Below are positions 20,561 to 33,673 of a stretch of 64,000 nucleotides of DNA, in pieces. A model generated the notes under the pieces. That model saw only the letters and a list, made by a program, of their open reading frames with translations, was not told the DNA's origin and did no database searches. The position numbers and the translations under genes were made by a program. Origin of the DNA: Nymphaea colorata (lineage: Eukaryota; Streptophyta; Magnoliopsida; Nymphaeales; Nymphaeaceae); NCBI RefSeq assembly GCF_008831285.2, contig NC_045146.1:14151289-14215288 (forward strand). Direction: 5' to 3'. Within the stretch, counting starts at the first letter, position 1. The number at the start of each line of letters is the position of its first letter.

Positions 20561-22701
20561 AAATGCTACCGATGGAAAGTATCTTGGTCTATGAGACATG
20601 CAACGAAGCACCCTTCGGACAGGTAGCATTCTCTCCCTGGATGAATGTGCTTGTGATCATTAACCAGTTAATGCCGAGTGGAAATTATATGTAACAGCTC
20701 GGTTTCTAGATTTTATCTTCATCTTGCTGTTTTTCTGTGTGTGATCAGAACATTTATCTGCATTTTCTTGTCCTGTTTTGGCTTGCTGTTCGTGCATAGA
20801 GGATAATGATATGTTCGAGTTCGTTTGAGATTCCCAAAGAGAAGTTGGCGTTAAATTGGAGAAAAGAAACCGAGGAAAAAAAAAAGGACCGAACAAGTCT
20901 GATCTGTGGTGTTTTCTCTGCATGCTAAGAGCAAGGAAACACTCGTATCCCTCTAAATCTAAAAGAACAAGGAACCAATTCTAAGAATTTTTGTTGTACT
21001 TGTTATTTGTCATGGCAACACTAAGACTTTCTGAATTTAATTGAACTAAGCTTCAAGTTCCACAAAGCCATTTTAAGGTGTGCAAAGCATTGGGAGCCAA
21101 GACTTCACTCCCATTCATTTACCCTCAGAGTCCATGACTCTTTCAGCCAAAATATGCACCAAGCTGTGCAAGAGATGACAGGGTTGACGCTCGTGAGAAT
21201 CGAACTGGTAACTGGCTGAAATGCTTCGTCAAGCTCCGTTAGGCTGTTGTATAATTAAGGGGGCGTTTGATGTTAGTAACACCATGTGAATTTTCCATGA
21301 ATCTGCTCAAAATTAGAATAGATTTGCGAAATATAAGAACAAGAGTTATATGAATCTATCATAATTTTGAGACAGATTGATGGAATAATAACACATTATT
21401 CTTAATACCAAATGGTAGAGCAAGCCATTCCATTTGATTGCTTACTCCTTGAACAGTATGCAATGTAGGAAATTACAGGGGACAAATTACAGACCCTTAC
21501 CTAGAAATGGAAGCATAGTCTAATTCATGAAGCACGAAATCTCCATACTTCTCGCCAATTAGGTTGAGTTCCAACATATCAAAGGATTAAGCACATAGTG
21601 TTCAAGCATGATTCTTTCTTGTGGTGAACCAGGTTGAACCCAAGCTACTCAAGTTCATGACGCCAAGATCTCTAACAATATGAATGCACTATCCTAAAGA
21701 TTTAAGCAGCAGCACTTAAGGCCAAAACAGTACATTATTACTCACAACCGAGGATTATTAACATCTATACAGTGTGATTTACAACGACTAATTCAAAACA
21801 GAACCTGTTTGCGTTTCGCCTGCTTGATTGTTTTCCTCACGCAGAATATATAGCCTCCAGAGTGAAGTTATTGGCAACTCATCTTCTTCCATGCACATTT
21901 AGACATGATAAAGCATTGCCACTCTCTGGCTTGAGGAGCCATGTCCCTCATGTCTCTCACCATTAATGGCGTGCCTCGAGATCGATGAGCCAACCTTTCC
22001 AACCTCTTCAATGAAGTGGGTCTTCAAGATCTGTCAACTGGATGGTAGTGCATGTTCTTGTACAGTTGCAAATATAACACTAAAGTTGATTCAGTGGGTC
22101 GTGTTACCCTATGGTAAAAGCATGCAGTCTGTGTTTCAGGTGGGGTCCGGGCATCATAAGTGAACAAAGGCTAACTATTATGAGCCATCATATGCCGGCC
22201 AGGCAGGTCGTCCCTTGCGGCAATAACACGCTGGGAGCCACCGCATTTCTGATTTCTTTGTATGAATTCAGTGGGTTGTCCTGTGAGTTACAGTAGTCCC
22301 AAAACTCAAGGCATCAAATGCGCTACTGCCGGTCGAAGAACAGAGGTCCTCTAAACATGTTTCCAAATCTCTAAAAAGTGATGTTGAAGTGGGTTCACAT
22401 ACGGTTCGTCTTCTGCGTCCAATCCAAAGCAATGAATAAAAAAATCTGTAGACAAGGAGAGATGCTCTGCCCTTCCAAGGTCGCCCAGCTATTTGTTATG
22501 CATATATGTTATGATTCTTTTTTGGTTTCGTAACAAAGAAACCATCGTGATACTGCCAAAAGTAGCTTCAACCGCTTGTTATGGGACTAAATTTAATACC
22601 TTTCAAGTTGAAGGAGATCAAGAGTAGCTTAACTATCACATGGGTAATAGCATAGTTGGTTAGACTGATGGGTTGGTGAATCATTGTGGGTACTACTCTT
22701 T

Positions 22702-22778
22702 TAAACTGTAAACGGCGATAATATGACACAGAGTTGTCTTCTAAACTGTAAACGGCGATAATATGACACAGAGTTGTC
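22702..22778. repeat. Perfect tandem duplication, 40 bp period
   Basis: Copies at 22702-22738 and 22742-22778 are identical over 37 bases (TAAACTGTAAACGGCGATAA onward), separated by TTC. Confidence 0.92.
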
Positions 22779-23611
22779 AAGTGTACCATAAGTTCTCTAA
22801 ATCCTAAAGCAGTCTTGGATCCTAGGAGTAGAGAGAAGAAGCGTTGGATGGCTTGCGCTCACCCGAAAAAAGAAAAAGGAGTAGGGTAACATCAGGAGGC
22901 CGATAGTGATTTTTGAAAAGGATTATGTATAAATTTTTCCTTTGTATAGCTCTATAACTGGTTTGGTACCGGTGATGACTCTTCATATAAATTTGGTGGA
23001 GTGGATAGAAAAAACACCAAGATTCTTCCCACCACTAGAAAAATATCCCAATCAATTGGGCCTTTCTGGGCCTTCCAACTATGTGCTGGCTGGTTAAGGG
23101 TGAGTCTGAAAGCATGAAAAAAAGTTCCACTGCAACTTTTTTTTTTCCTTTGGTAAATGACTTACAAGGCCACTTTATTATTTTTCTTCTAATAATCCTT
23201 TGAATTCATAATGGCCAAGTGGGTCCAATTTCACTCATTTATAAGCTTTATTTTTTGTTTCGCCAATAAAATGACAACCAAATTAAGAATTTTTTTTACT
23301 TTTTTTTGGCCTTCAATTATTTTACTCATTGTACATACAAGAAAATTTTTCTCAAAAACTCTTTTGACTCTAAAAACGTCCTCTTAGGATGACATATCTA
23401 ATAATGTATGCTCGTGTACAATAAACTCATTCATATTCAGTAAAACAAATACAATAAATAAAGAAGTTGTTACTAAAGGTCATCTTTTGGCTATAATTTC
23501 AAAAAATGATTTCATGTTTTGCTTTTCCTAGCAATTGTTTAACAAGAGCCTGTGTTTTCCATTGAAATGTATGAAATGATTTTTTTTTGCTTTTAAAACG
23601 GTGTCTAAGAC

Positions 23612-23834
23612 GTGTTTGGATGATGGTTGAATCTAGATTTGTGAAAAAAACCTAATTTTGACGTAACACCATGTTTAGGTAGAGCAAGCTGACCCTATAA
23701 GTAATTCTCCTAAATCGTATTTAACCTTGTAATCCACATACACAAACAGGATATTAAAAATTGATTAAAAAAACTAAGTTGTCATAAGACCTGATTTTCA
23801 CAAAACATCATTTTCTAAGCTGCCATCTGAACAC
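23612..23834. mobile_element. Small inverted-repeat element, hAT-like MITE
   Basis: The left end GTGTTTGGATGATGG is matched by a right end whose reverse complement is GTGTTCAGATGGC. The body is AT-rich and noncoding, with ACCTAATTTTGAC and CCTGATTTTCAC motifs. A related element is at 50659-50847. Confidence 0.45.
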
Positions 23835-24458
23835 AACTTTATTAACTTACACTTTTTTTTTCAGTTTTTTAACATTTATCTAGATCTGTCAAATCTGGAC
23901 AAAGATAATGTTCACTTTATCCAGAAAGAAACGGTACCAATGGTTTCTTGCTACGCTTTCTCCATAAAAACAAGGGAGTCAGAATGAATTCAATTTTTGT
24001 AACTTGAAAAATAAAAATGCCGAGTATATTCCAGCTTTCTACCTGCATTTATTCCTACAAACTGGCCAACTGACAAAATTAAGCACGTCAAGAAACAGGT
24101 TGGAAAAAAGTGAAAAGTCCACGCGAACATTGTTATAAATTTATAAAAACAATTTTTCTTTCTGATTTTCTAGTCAATTACGTATGGTAGCAATAAAGGT
24201 AGAAAGAAATACGTTAAATCAATTATTTCTTGAGACTGGTCCGGCCCCATTTTTATTTTAAACATTTCTTAACAAATATTTAAATTTGTGTTAGGTGTTA
24301 AAAAACATATAAATCAATATATGGAAAAACATGTAGTCCGACAGACAAGGTGAACTATAACCGTGGCTATTGAACACATCAATTCTTGCGTAGACACAAA
24401 GTGTTGGAGATGGAAATATCATATTGTGTAAAAAAATGACTAGATACGTTAGAAACAA

Positions 24459-24460
<2 letters not shown>

Positions 24461-24505
<45 letters not shown>
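24461..24505. repeat. (TA)n microsatellite
   Basis: About 22 uninterrupted TA units in intergenic DNA. Confidence 0.95.
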
Positions 24506-24507
<2 letters not shown>

Positions 24508-24957
24508 GAGTAACTAAACTATACCAACTAATCTATATGAAATTTGTGTGTCAAAAAATCTTACATTAACAGACACGGACATGTTTTTAAAAAAACAATG
24601 AATACCAGTTTACTGAACTGATTTTACAGATTTTTTTTTTTTAAAATATTTGATTGACATGTTTCCATGCGGAATTGACCCACATATTATGCATTGCAGC
24701 GATGGGTTCTTCCGGTTCGGGTCAGAAATTTTGAATCCGGAACCTCGTCATTCAATTGCCTGGAACCAATAGGATTCTGAAACGTCAGCCGATCACGGCC
24801 TGAGGAAATAAGGACACGAAACCGGAGCGTGGTAAACTGGTGGACCTATCCGTCACGCCTTCCCTTTTGTTGACTGCCGCTTCGGATCCCGCGAGATTTT
24901 CATTGGCGCGAAGTCTCGACAAAATCGTTTTACGGACGAGAGGAAGCAGGGAAAAGC

Positions 24958-27900
24958 ATGGCGAGATCCAGGAGTTCGACGAGAGGCGAAAGTTTTAGGG
25001 CGAATCATCATTGCTCCGATGTCCCCAAGGGTTCGTTTCCTTTTATTTCTGTCCTTTCTGACGAGTTTCATTCGCTTTCATGTTCATTCTAGTAATGATT
25101 ACATTGCACCTGTCTTGTGTCATTTCGAGTAAAAACGTCTCTAGGACATTTGGTATAAATTGTTGTGGCACTTGGATGGATTTTATGATGATTGTAGTCA
25201 TTGGGATATGCTTGAATCGATTGAGCGTGGGTGGTTGTCCTTTCTTGAACTGGGTTTTGATTAGAAGGGGATTTGGGGATTATTTTAACCAACATTGCGT
25301 ATTTAGCTTGTTTGGCCTAATTTGCTCCTGTACACTCCCTTATCTGTAGTAATTATATATGCTAGTGTATGGGGTGTGGAGTTTGTGGGGTTTCCTCGTC
25401 TGTTTGCCTTGGAATATATTGGGATTAGAATGCAATGATCATTTCATTAGCGCTAATGACTCTCACTGAATGGACAAGATTTTTTGTGGCTATATGTTGC
25501 TTGAGCTAATGTGATTCCTCCTACTGTATCTTTCTGACTTATTTTATCCAACGGTGTTTTGCTGCATCTTTTTTTTGGCATTTTTTAAAATCTTTCCTAG
25601 TATGTCAATTCACATGCTGATCTCGACGTGCAACAACTATTGATACCAGATCAGTTATGCTATGAACTATTTCTGCAGGAGGTTCTGGTTTGAGTTGACC
25701 ATTGCAATATATCATTTGCATTTCCTGTTTTGCTCGAGCAGATTTGTCTTTTGGAACTCACAGTTATCTAATGTCATTTCATGTAAATTATAATAGATAT
25801 CAACAGCTCGCGCGGACTTCTCATTGAAAAGAAGATCGAATTTCTTGAAAGCTTTGCTGCCAAGGTAAGAATTTAGAATAAAAATCTGGTGGTTTAATGA
25901 TTTTGTCTTCCCTTAATGTTTTCAGATAAGGAGCTTGGTTGTCCTTTAAAGTTTTATTATTTACTGCCTCAGTTTTCGAATTACATTATTTTTTCTCGTG
26001 ATAAATGGAATGGAAGCTTCTTCTGATAATGCTTCTCTTGTTTGCAGCTAAGACTAATGCAATTGGTGATTCTTTTATTGCTGCATGAAATATTGTTGAG
26101 ATTGCTTTGGGTTCCTATTAGAATACTTGAAGCTGCAGTCATTTATCATATTTTCTAACAAAGTTGGTTTCAAGTACAATCATGAACCATGCAGGGAACG
26201 TGGATTTTGCAAAGAGAAATAGAGGAAGACAATAGAAACGGCAGAACATGGAATGAAAGTGCACAAAGCTATATACTTAGTTATGCAATAAACCTATATT
26301 TGCAGTCTGAAGAGTTTGTTACCAAAAATGAGAATCAAATACACAGTGAGCTTATTACAAGTACCTAAAAATGCCAGCTGATTTTGCTTAATGAAATCTA
26401 TACAAACAAATGAAAAAAAAAAAATAAAGCAGATGAACTTTTACATCTCCTAAATGGATGACAACACACCAAAAGAAGCTCTCACACACAGGGGTACTCC
26501 GAGCCTTAAAAGGGTTGCCTTACAAGGTTTTGAGGAATGGGCTCTTTGATAGCCCAAGGGCCCTGAGAAAGGGTTCCATTCCACTCTCTTGTCCTTCTTC
26601 AGCTTACATCCAAAAGAATGAGTTGCCTTCTATTGAATTTAGAGTTCTTTTAAGGAAACCCTTATTTCCTTCCTGGAATTTGAAATCCAGTCTCAATTGG
26701 CTCTTCAAAACCAACTTTAACAAGGACTCTTCATATAGCAAGTGTTGTATCCATTCCATCAGTATAAAATCCCATTTCACATAGGATTTTACTTTGAGAT
26801 TCAACACGAAAAAGGATTTGTCAGATTTCCCTTTCCGCAAAAAGACACTTCCTGTCTTGTGGTTCCAAAAAAGGTTCTAAAAAAATTCAATAGATAACCT
26901 AACAATTGACTATATGCAAATGTAGTTAATTCCACTTTCTTGAATATCTCTTATAAGCTATAACCTGATTATTTTTTATAGAAATGATATGGGAAAAAAT
27001 TGTTATCTTTATGCTTTTCAGATGCTGTTGCGTTCAGAAGGAATCCCTTAAGGAGTTATTTGTACTTCCACGTTATTGTGCTTTATATGGTGTCTTAACC
27101 TTGGTGCATGATTCAACAACCTGTGCTAGACATTTCTGTTTGATCATTTTCTCATTATGAAAAATCTTGCAGATTAGCAACCGTCGATTTTCGAAATGGT
27201 TGAATGACCATTTGTTAATGGAGCTTGTTCCTCCATTGAATGCGGAAGAAATTAGAGGACTGTTTGCTCCACCTCCATGGGGTAATGAATGTTGTTGAAT
27301 TTGTTTTCAGCCAGTCCTCATCTAAGTTTATGTTCCATGTCATGTCCTGGAGTAGAGCCAACTAATTTCCAGGGGTGATACTGCACAGGTGTACATAGAT
27401 AGGCACATGATGTAATTTTTGCCACCTTTAGGGGTTTTCTGGACCACGTGCTACACCAACATTAGTAGCTCCATAACTTGTGTCTGTGATACATGTTACG
27501 GAGGGGCCACATGCAACATTAGGATGGTGGGTCATCCATAGTACTTGTTCCGTAATTTTCTTTCTGGCACAAATAAACTCTTTTTTAAAGAAAATTGAGT
27601 AGTAGTTATACTTGTAACACTCAAATTGAGTTCAAAAATAATCTTTCTAGTGCCCAGCTTCTTGAGCTACATTCTGGAACTGAATCTCTTGACTACTTAA
27701 TTATCTTCTTTTCATGACAATGTAGCTGTATTGGATCTTTCTAAGTGTCTATATGAGTATCATCATTTACCTTAAACTGTTTTATATTTTGTCAGTGTTC
27801 AAGTTGTTTAGGCAATGATGGGTGTTGTTGGATGTGGAAGTTATTTTTTAATGCTTTTAGCATGCATCATTTTAGCTTTGAGGTTTACCTTTATTTTGTT

Positions 27901-30900
27901 CTGATGTGTCATTGCCTATTTTTTAGCTGTTCCATTTATTCCCTGTATCTTTCATTTTGTATAAACAATATGTACTTATTTTGTGTTAACAGGTGAAAGC
28001 ACACCATTATCACCATTTTGTTTGACAAATGTTGGAGAATGGGATCGATTCCGAAACATTGACATGGATGAAGAGGTTTGTGCCATCTGTATACAAATTC
28101 ACAATTCAAACTGTGTCAAAGCTGTATCATAATTTTCCATTTCGTTAGAGAGTCATTTTTGGATGTAGATCTCCACTGGAAATAAAAAGAAAGATAATTG
28201 TTGGACTGGACTTTCAACCGTAGTTGTTTTTCTTTTCAATATCTTGCATGTCGTTACCAATCATAAACTACATAAATACAGTTGAAAACGATCTATTTTA
28301 CTTGGTTTCATAGAAAAATGAATAAAGTGTGAAATTTTAATTCATAATGTCTATGAAAGGACCCAAAAGAACTTTTTGAATAAAGAAGTAAGACCTTGAA
28401 GTTGATCCCTTGTAGTTGGAATAAGTCTTGTTGATGATAATGATGTTCCAATGGAGGTTACTTTGTAATATTGCTGCTTGAATACTTGAAATACAAAAGT
28501 ATGCAGCGTTTGTTCTTCAAGAAGAAGCTATCTGTTTCCTCTGTAACTTAAGGTACATCATAAGATTTTATGTCACAAAGTCATCTTCATCTACATCTAA
28601 TAACTTGTGTATTAATTAAATGCTAACACTATCACTAGTATACATCAAACTAGAGAAATCACCGTCCGATAATCTTGTCTGGTGTTAATCTCTATTGACA
28701 GATTATCATAAAAAAAAATACAAAAAACCTTCTTTACATGAAGGAAGAGCAAATAATTGCAAAAGCTGATATTTAGATGGATATTTTTGAGTCTTTGACT
28801 ATGTTAAAGGGAAACTTTTAAAATTACAGTAAGTCAGAAATATTGATTCATGGAGTTATTCTTAGAGAATCAAATGGTAACATACTGAAGATTTGTGGCT
28901 TCAGTAGCATAAAGACTTGGAATGTCTGTAGTTCTTCTACATGCATCTGGTTGTCTTCTTCATTTGGCAGTCATAAAGTGTCTCCTTGCTTATCTGAATA
29001 ACATTTTAGTTTTAATACTAGAAAGAAGCATTTTCTGACCTAATAGATTGGACATGTTCTTGTGATGATCAAATCATACTTTGATTACTGTTTATTTTGA
29101 GGCATTGTGTTTCTAGGATTTCATTCTCAAAAGTGCTTCATCTAACTTCCTGTGATGCTTTAGGCAAGAGCAATAGCTGCCCTTGATATTCCAGTGGTAC
29201 AAAGAAAAGATAACTTTGTATCCGGCAAGATGGATACTTTAAGGGCTTGGCACAGAGTTGATCATCGTTCAAGGGTGGCACTGCGACAGAACTTCCACTT
29301 GAAACTTGTTGAAGCCTATGAGGTATAACCTGGTTGAAAAATTTCTGGTGAACAAAGTACACTATATATTCCTTTTGACCTTTTAGTGCTTTGGTATTTC
29401 CATATTCTCAAGAAGAAAAAGCATTAGTTTTATGGACTAATTGTGGTATTGGTTATTTTAGACAATGACGATTATCTTCCTTTTTCAAATGCTCAAATTG
29501 AGACTTCAGTGGGATTAACAATAAATGGCATATTTATCTTTCTTTTTTTTGCTTTAATGTGAATTATTCTCCTATTATCTAATCTGATTTTATCATTCTT
29601 TGTAAGTTCATATTCATCATATTCTTGGAAATTGATGGCTTCCAGTTTCTTATTATGATAAGGTGGTTTCATGTTTAGTGATTGACACATAGTAGAAACA
29701 TCCTTATGTAAAAGTTCCAGTGAAGGAAAAAGAGCCAAGTGTTATTATTATTTGTCATCAACATATTCAGAGTGCAGCAGGACTGTAAGAAACAAAACAC
29801 AAATTAGATATTGCAGAACATAACAACAAAGATTTAAAGATATTGGGGGAAACATTTAGACTGATAATGACAGATAAGAAATAATGGAGATTATTTTCGT
29901 TTAGTGGATGCGCAGGATCAATTTTGCTGCTCCACTTTGTTGTATATCTAATCTTGGCACAAATGATTGTTATCAGAATGGTATGATGATATCAAACAGT
30001 CTTTTACTTTGTCGCATAATAAACTGAAATATGTGACATTATATACTTACCGAAATATGTGACATTATATACTTACCGAAATATGTGACATTATATACTT
30101 ACCGAAATATGTGACATTATATACTTACCGAAATATGTGACATTATATACTTCCTGTTTAGAATTATCGACTTTGTATTTTACAGGAGCTTGTTCTTTAA
30201 ATTGCAATGTATCCCTAAGTCACACAATATAGTGAATCTGCTACTTTATGGTTGAGTCATTAGATGATAGATGTTTAGTTAATGTTAGCTGTAGTACCTA
30301 CAACTACAAGTTACTGAAACTTTTTACTTCTCAAATATGCCACTCTAGTCAGCCTGTCTACTCATTGAAGCTATGTCTTAATTTACAATTTTTTAAACCT
30401 GAGTTTTAATAATAGCATTATGTGCAGTATATTGATTAGATAAGTCTTATGTACTGCAGGAACTAATACATGCTTTTGTTAAGGAGAGCAACAATGGGGT
30501 TCTTGAGCTACATGTTCAAGATCCTTTTCATCGTCTGCTACTTCATGGTGTTTGTGAGGTTCTCTGGAGTTCTTCCAATTTCTTGTTCATTAGAGTAAAT
30601 TTGATCAACTATAACAATTGAAGGTTTTAATTTTCATGTGTATTTGGATAGAGATACGTATACAATATACGTGGCTTTAGTTAATATTTTTCTTTCAATG
30701 CACTGAAGTTGAATTGAATATTATTCTTGGAATTATGGTCTCGTTAAGTACATTTCATGTTCTTTGTTTCCATTATTAGAATGTTCTCCACAAAAGTCAA
30801 CTGATGGGAAGTACATATAAGTGCTTTTAAATGGAAAATATAGTTTTTAAAAATCTGAGTGGCAACCTTGAAATTTCTTCACCTTATTCTAGATTGAGAA

Positions 30901-31342
30901 GTTAATTTTATGTTGCTGGTATTGAGGGAATTAGGGAAACATTTTACCTTCACACACCTGTTTCTTTGGTTAGATATTTTTTTGCTACCAGAACTTGTTA
31001 AACAGGAATAGGAGCTTGACAATAGGCATGTTCTTTTTTTTCTTTTTTTTTCTTTTTGGGGCGGGCGGCATTGAGACACCTGATATCTGCGAGCCGACTT
31101 GAATTTCAAATATATTTTGATGTCTTTAACTTTCTTTTTTTTTTTGGCAGTTCTACAATGTTGTAGGCGTAACTGTAACCAGATCAGAAGATACAGATAA
31201 TCCAAAAGCGATTTCAAAGATTATGCAGATTAAGAAGAAATCAGGCTGTCAGGACTTCCCTCCCATAAAGCTTGTTCAGTTTCTGAGGATGGCTAGGGGA
31301 GAATTCAACGGGGAAGCTTCTCCACTTGCGCGAAGCTTGTGA
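24958..31342 (+). CDS. R3H-domain single-stranded nucleic acid-binding protein
   Basis: Seven exons join in phase: 24958-25030, 25797-25864, 27173-27281, 27993-28075, 29164-29322, 30460-30558 and 31151-31342, coding for 260 residues. All introns are GT-AG. The N-terminal 24 residues are Arg/Ser-rich. The body has SNRRFSKWLNDHLLMELVPP, then EEIRGLFAPPPWGEST (about 70-86), and GEWDRFRNIDMDEEARAI across exons 4-5. The R3H motif is at 189-193 (HRLLLHGVCEFYNV: Arg189, His193). The tail is Lys-rich (MQIKKKSG) and ends in SPLARSL. The layout closely resembles the plant single-stranded nucleic acid-binding R3H proteins. R3H domains bind single-stranded DNA or RNA; the cellular role of this subgroup is not known to me. 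Exon 1 is the least certain because it rests on one ATG and a GTTCGT donor. Confidence 0.92.
26190..26890. other. Unusual block inside intron 2 of the R3H gene
   Basis: This part of the intron differs from its flanks: purine-rich sequence at 26190-26420, then a more GC-rich stretch 26458-26880 with a 108-codon open frame (26458-26784) that matches nothing I know. It could be a decayed retroelement or other insertion. No target-site duplication or paired ends were found. Confidence 0.25.
30025..30154 (+). repeat. 26-bp minisatellite, five copies
   Basis: The unit CGAAATATGTGACATTATAT + ACTTAC (26 bases) occurs five times in a row at 30025, 30051, 30077, 30103 and 30129. Only the first base of copy 1 and the next-to-last base of copy 5 differ. 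It lies in intron 5 of the R3H gene. Confidence 0.95.
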
Positions 31343-32760
31343 CCTTAAAAACTCGGATATGAATAACCGTATAGTGTAAAAACTTGCAGTAATGTATCAG
31401 AAGGGTCCTCATGTCTGGGCCTATAAAGGATTGTATCCTCTGTACATTAATCTAATCATAATTTCAACGAAGCGATCTCTGTATAGATAAAGGGTGGCAT
31501 GGATTGGCCTAATTATATCCTTCTATGATCGATTAGATGGGTACTAGATGTGGCATGGTAAGTTTATATTTATTCCTCAACCTGTGTGCGCGAATGCATT
31601 TAGTGGTACCATTGATCGCATTCTTTTTTGGTGGGTGTGGATTCAGTTTTGACTCGTGTACAACCTTATCTTCAGGTGCTGACCAGGTGTTACGTTACAG
31701 TTGCACCTTGTGTATGTGCCATATACTGCCAGGACCTCAAACGTCATGGTTGGTGTGCCATTACCGGTACAGTGAGAGGTACTAGAGCTGTAATATGTGG
31801 TTCCTGGTGCATGTTGCCTGCATGCCCAGATGACTTCATGCCAATCCCCCCTTTTTAGCTGGGACTTCCACTTGCGTCTTGTGTAACTTGTACTATTGGC
31901 AGTGTTCAATCAAATAGATAGACCTTTCTCTTCGTCTCAGGTCGATAGATCTTTTCAATTGGAATATCTCTTATATGGATAATACACATTCCAGTTGACC
32001 GAGCCTAATTCAATTGTTTTGTTCCATTATCGAATCTAAGGCTTAAGAAAATGCTTGTTATTATTCTGATTTTGATGTCAGCTTGTTCTGGTATTGCCAA
32101 TTGCTTTCATGGCATATGTGATGTGACTAAACTGCCAGGATGGTATGGGAATGCTCGAAGGCAGGATTGCATTCTTGAGGGAAAATAAGTTTCTGAAAGA
32201 TGACAATTTAGCATGGAGGATAACTGCAGCTGCAGGGTTTTCGTGATGCAGCTGAGTTGTTGGAACCATCTGATGAAACGAGTCTTTCTGCTTATAGGAC
32301 AAATTGGTCTCCGCCTCCCGTGGCGATGGAAATTAATGGAGTGGTTTTATTTTGCTGGCATTCCTGCCCTCAACTGCCTATCGGCTATTGTTAATGCTTT
32401 TCATGGCTCTAAGATGCGGGGAGACTTTCCCTTGCGTGCAAGGACATTCCATTGGTTTTCTTGTGAAAGGTGCATGCCTTGGGCGTCAAATTCTCAAGTC
32501 GAGCTTTGAACTCATTCAATAAATCTAGATGGTCATCTGTTCATGGCGCTTTGCGGCCGTTGTGACCACCAAAGTTTTACAATAACAGCAATTTTGTCTC
32601 CGGTTGAAATCAAAGGCTGACCCCATTAACAATCGATAGTCACCTACAAAACTCAAGTCAAGACGAACATGAGCAAAAGCACCTGTCTGGGCTAATCTAT
32701 GTGCTGATTCAGGGGGAAAAGGGAAAAAAAAAAGAAAGGAGAAGAAAGGAAGGGGTGGCG

Positions 32761-33087
32761 TCAAACAACCAGGTTTGATTTATTTTGTTTCAGCCATATG
32801 TACAATATTTTTGACGACAGACGCCACTGATCGCAGGTAGGACCCATAAAGGAAACATGCATCCCACCCATTAATTTTGACGCGTTCATAGCCATGTAGT
32901 ACCTAACTTGATCTCCATTCAAGAGAGAAATCCCATTTCTCGAGGCTCTTTTCCGGTAATGGCTAGTCCCTCTAATTTTATCCACATTTAACAAAGAAAT
33001 CCGGTTTGCTGTGGCTTCTGCCAGATCTTTGGTCTCTTTAGCGTCAACCTTCTGCTCTGTCTTCCCGGGAGGGAGATGTAGATCCAC
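32761..33087 (-). other. Unassigned 108-codon open frame
   Basis: On the minus strand an ATG-initiated frame of 108 residues, hydrophilic in its first two thirds. It contains a weak internal repeat, ANRISLLNVDKIRG and RNGISLLNGDQVRY about 23 residues apart, and ends KSNLVV. A CTTTCAACAG acceptor-like sequence directly precedes the ATG, so it could be a terminal exon or a gene fragment. I do not recognise it. A chance frame is quite possible. Confidence 0.2.
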
Positions 33088-33513
33088 TGTTGAAAGAGTC
33101 TACTTTCTGCCTGTTTCTCTCTAGAAACCAATGGGAAGTTTGGTACCAAATGTCGTTTTTCAACTAACCAATTGAAATGTTTTGGTAGCAGTTACTCACC
33201 TTACCTGATTGGGTCTGGTTGTTGAATCCACTGACCATATCTAACGAGGAAGCCAATTATGCTCTATCGTCTTTACTTGATATCGTGTATTTAGTATATG
33301 ATATGAGCAATCAGGTACTGAAAAGATTCCCGGGTGCATGAAAGAGCTCTTTTATAGTTATCATTATGCTTTCCAACTTGGAAAAGTAATGACCCATTAA
33401 CTTTCTCATATCGACTGTAGGATTAAATAGACAATAAAATTTACATATGGTCTTTTTGTTTTGTGAATTTGTAGGAAGAATTTTTTTTTCACTAATAACA
33501 CGTATTCTTCCAT

Positions 33514-33673
33514 GCGGAGCAGGAGGGGCTGGCCCTAAAAAAAAAAAGTTGCATATAAATTTTAAAAGATTTCATATATTTTATATAAAAATTTTGAAAA
33601 AAATTATAGTTTGGTTCTTTGAAATTATAATTCGGTCATTCTCATGAAAAATTTAAATTTGTGACTCTGCGCC
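33514..33673 (+). mobile_element. Repeat of the GGAGC...CTCTGCGCC type
   Basis: Begins GCGGAGCAGGAGGGGCTGGC, passes through an AT-rich middle (AAATTTTAAAAGATTTCATA, TTATAGTTTGGTTC) and ends TTGTGACTCTGCGCC. This is the layout of a widely dispersed plant repeat that begins GCGGAGCC and ends GGCTCCGCC. Noncoding. Confidence 0.5.

Larger units (their letters stand above)
20561..24957. other. Intergenic region with MITE-like remnants
   Basis: No gene recognised. 21259 to about 21412 begins GGGGGCGTTTGATG and looks like a hAT-type MITE fragment. A 40-bp-period duplication lies at 22702-22778, a GTGTTTGGATG element at 23612-23834 and a (TA)n tract at 24461-24505. The segment 21960-22440 is somewhat GC-richer than its surroundings but has no convincing frame. 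The last 250 bases are the probable promoter and leader of the R3H gene. Confidence 0.5.
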
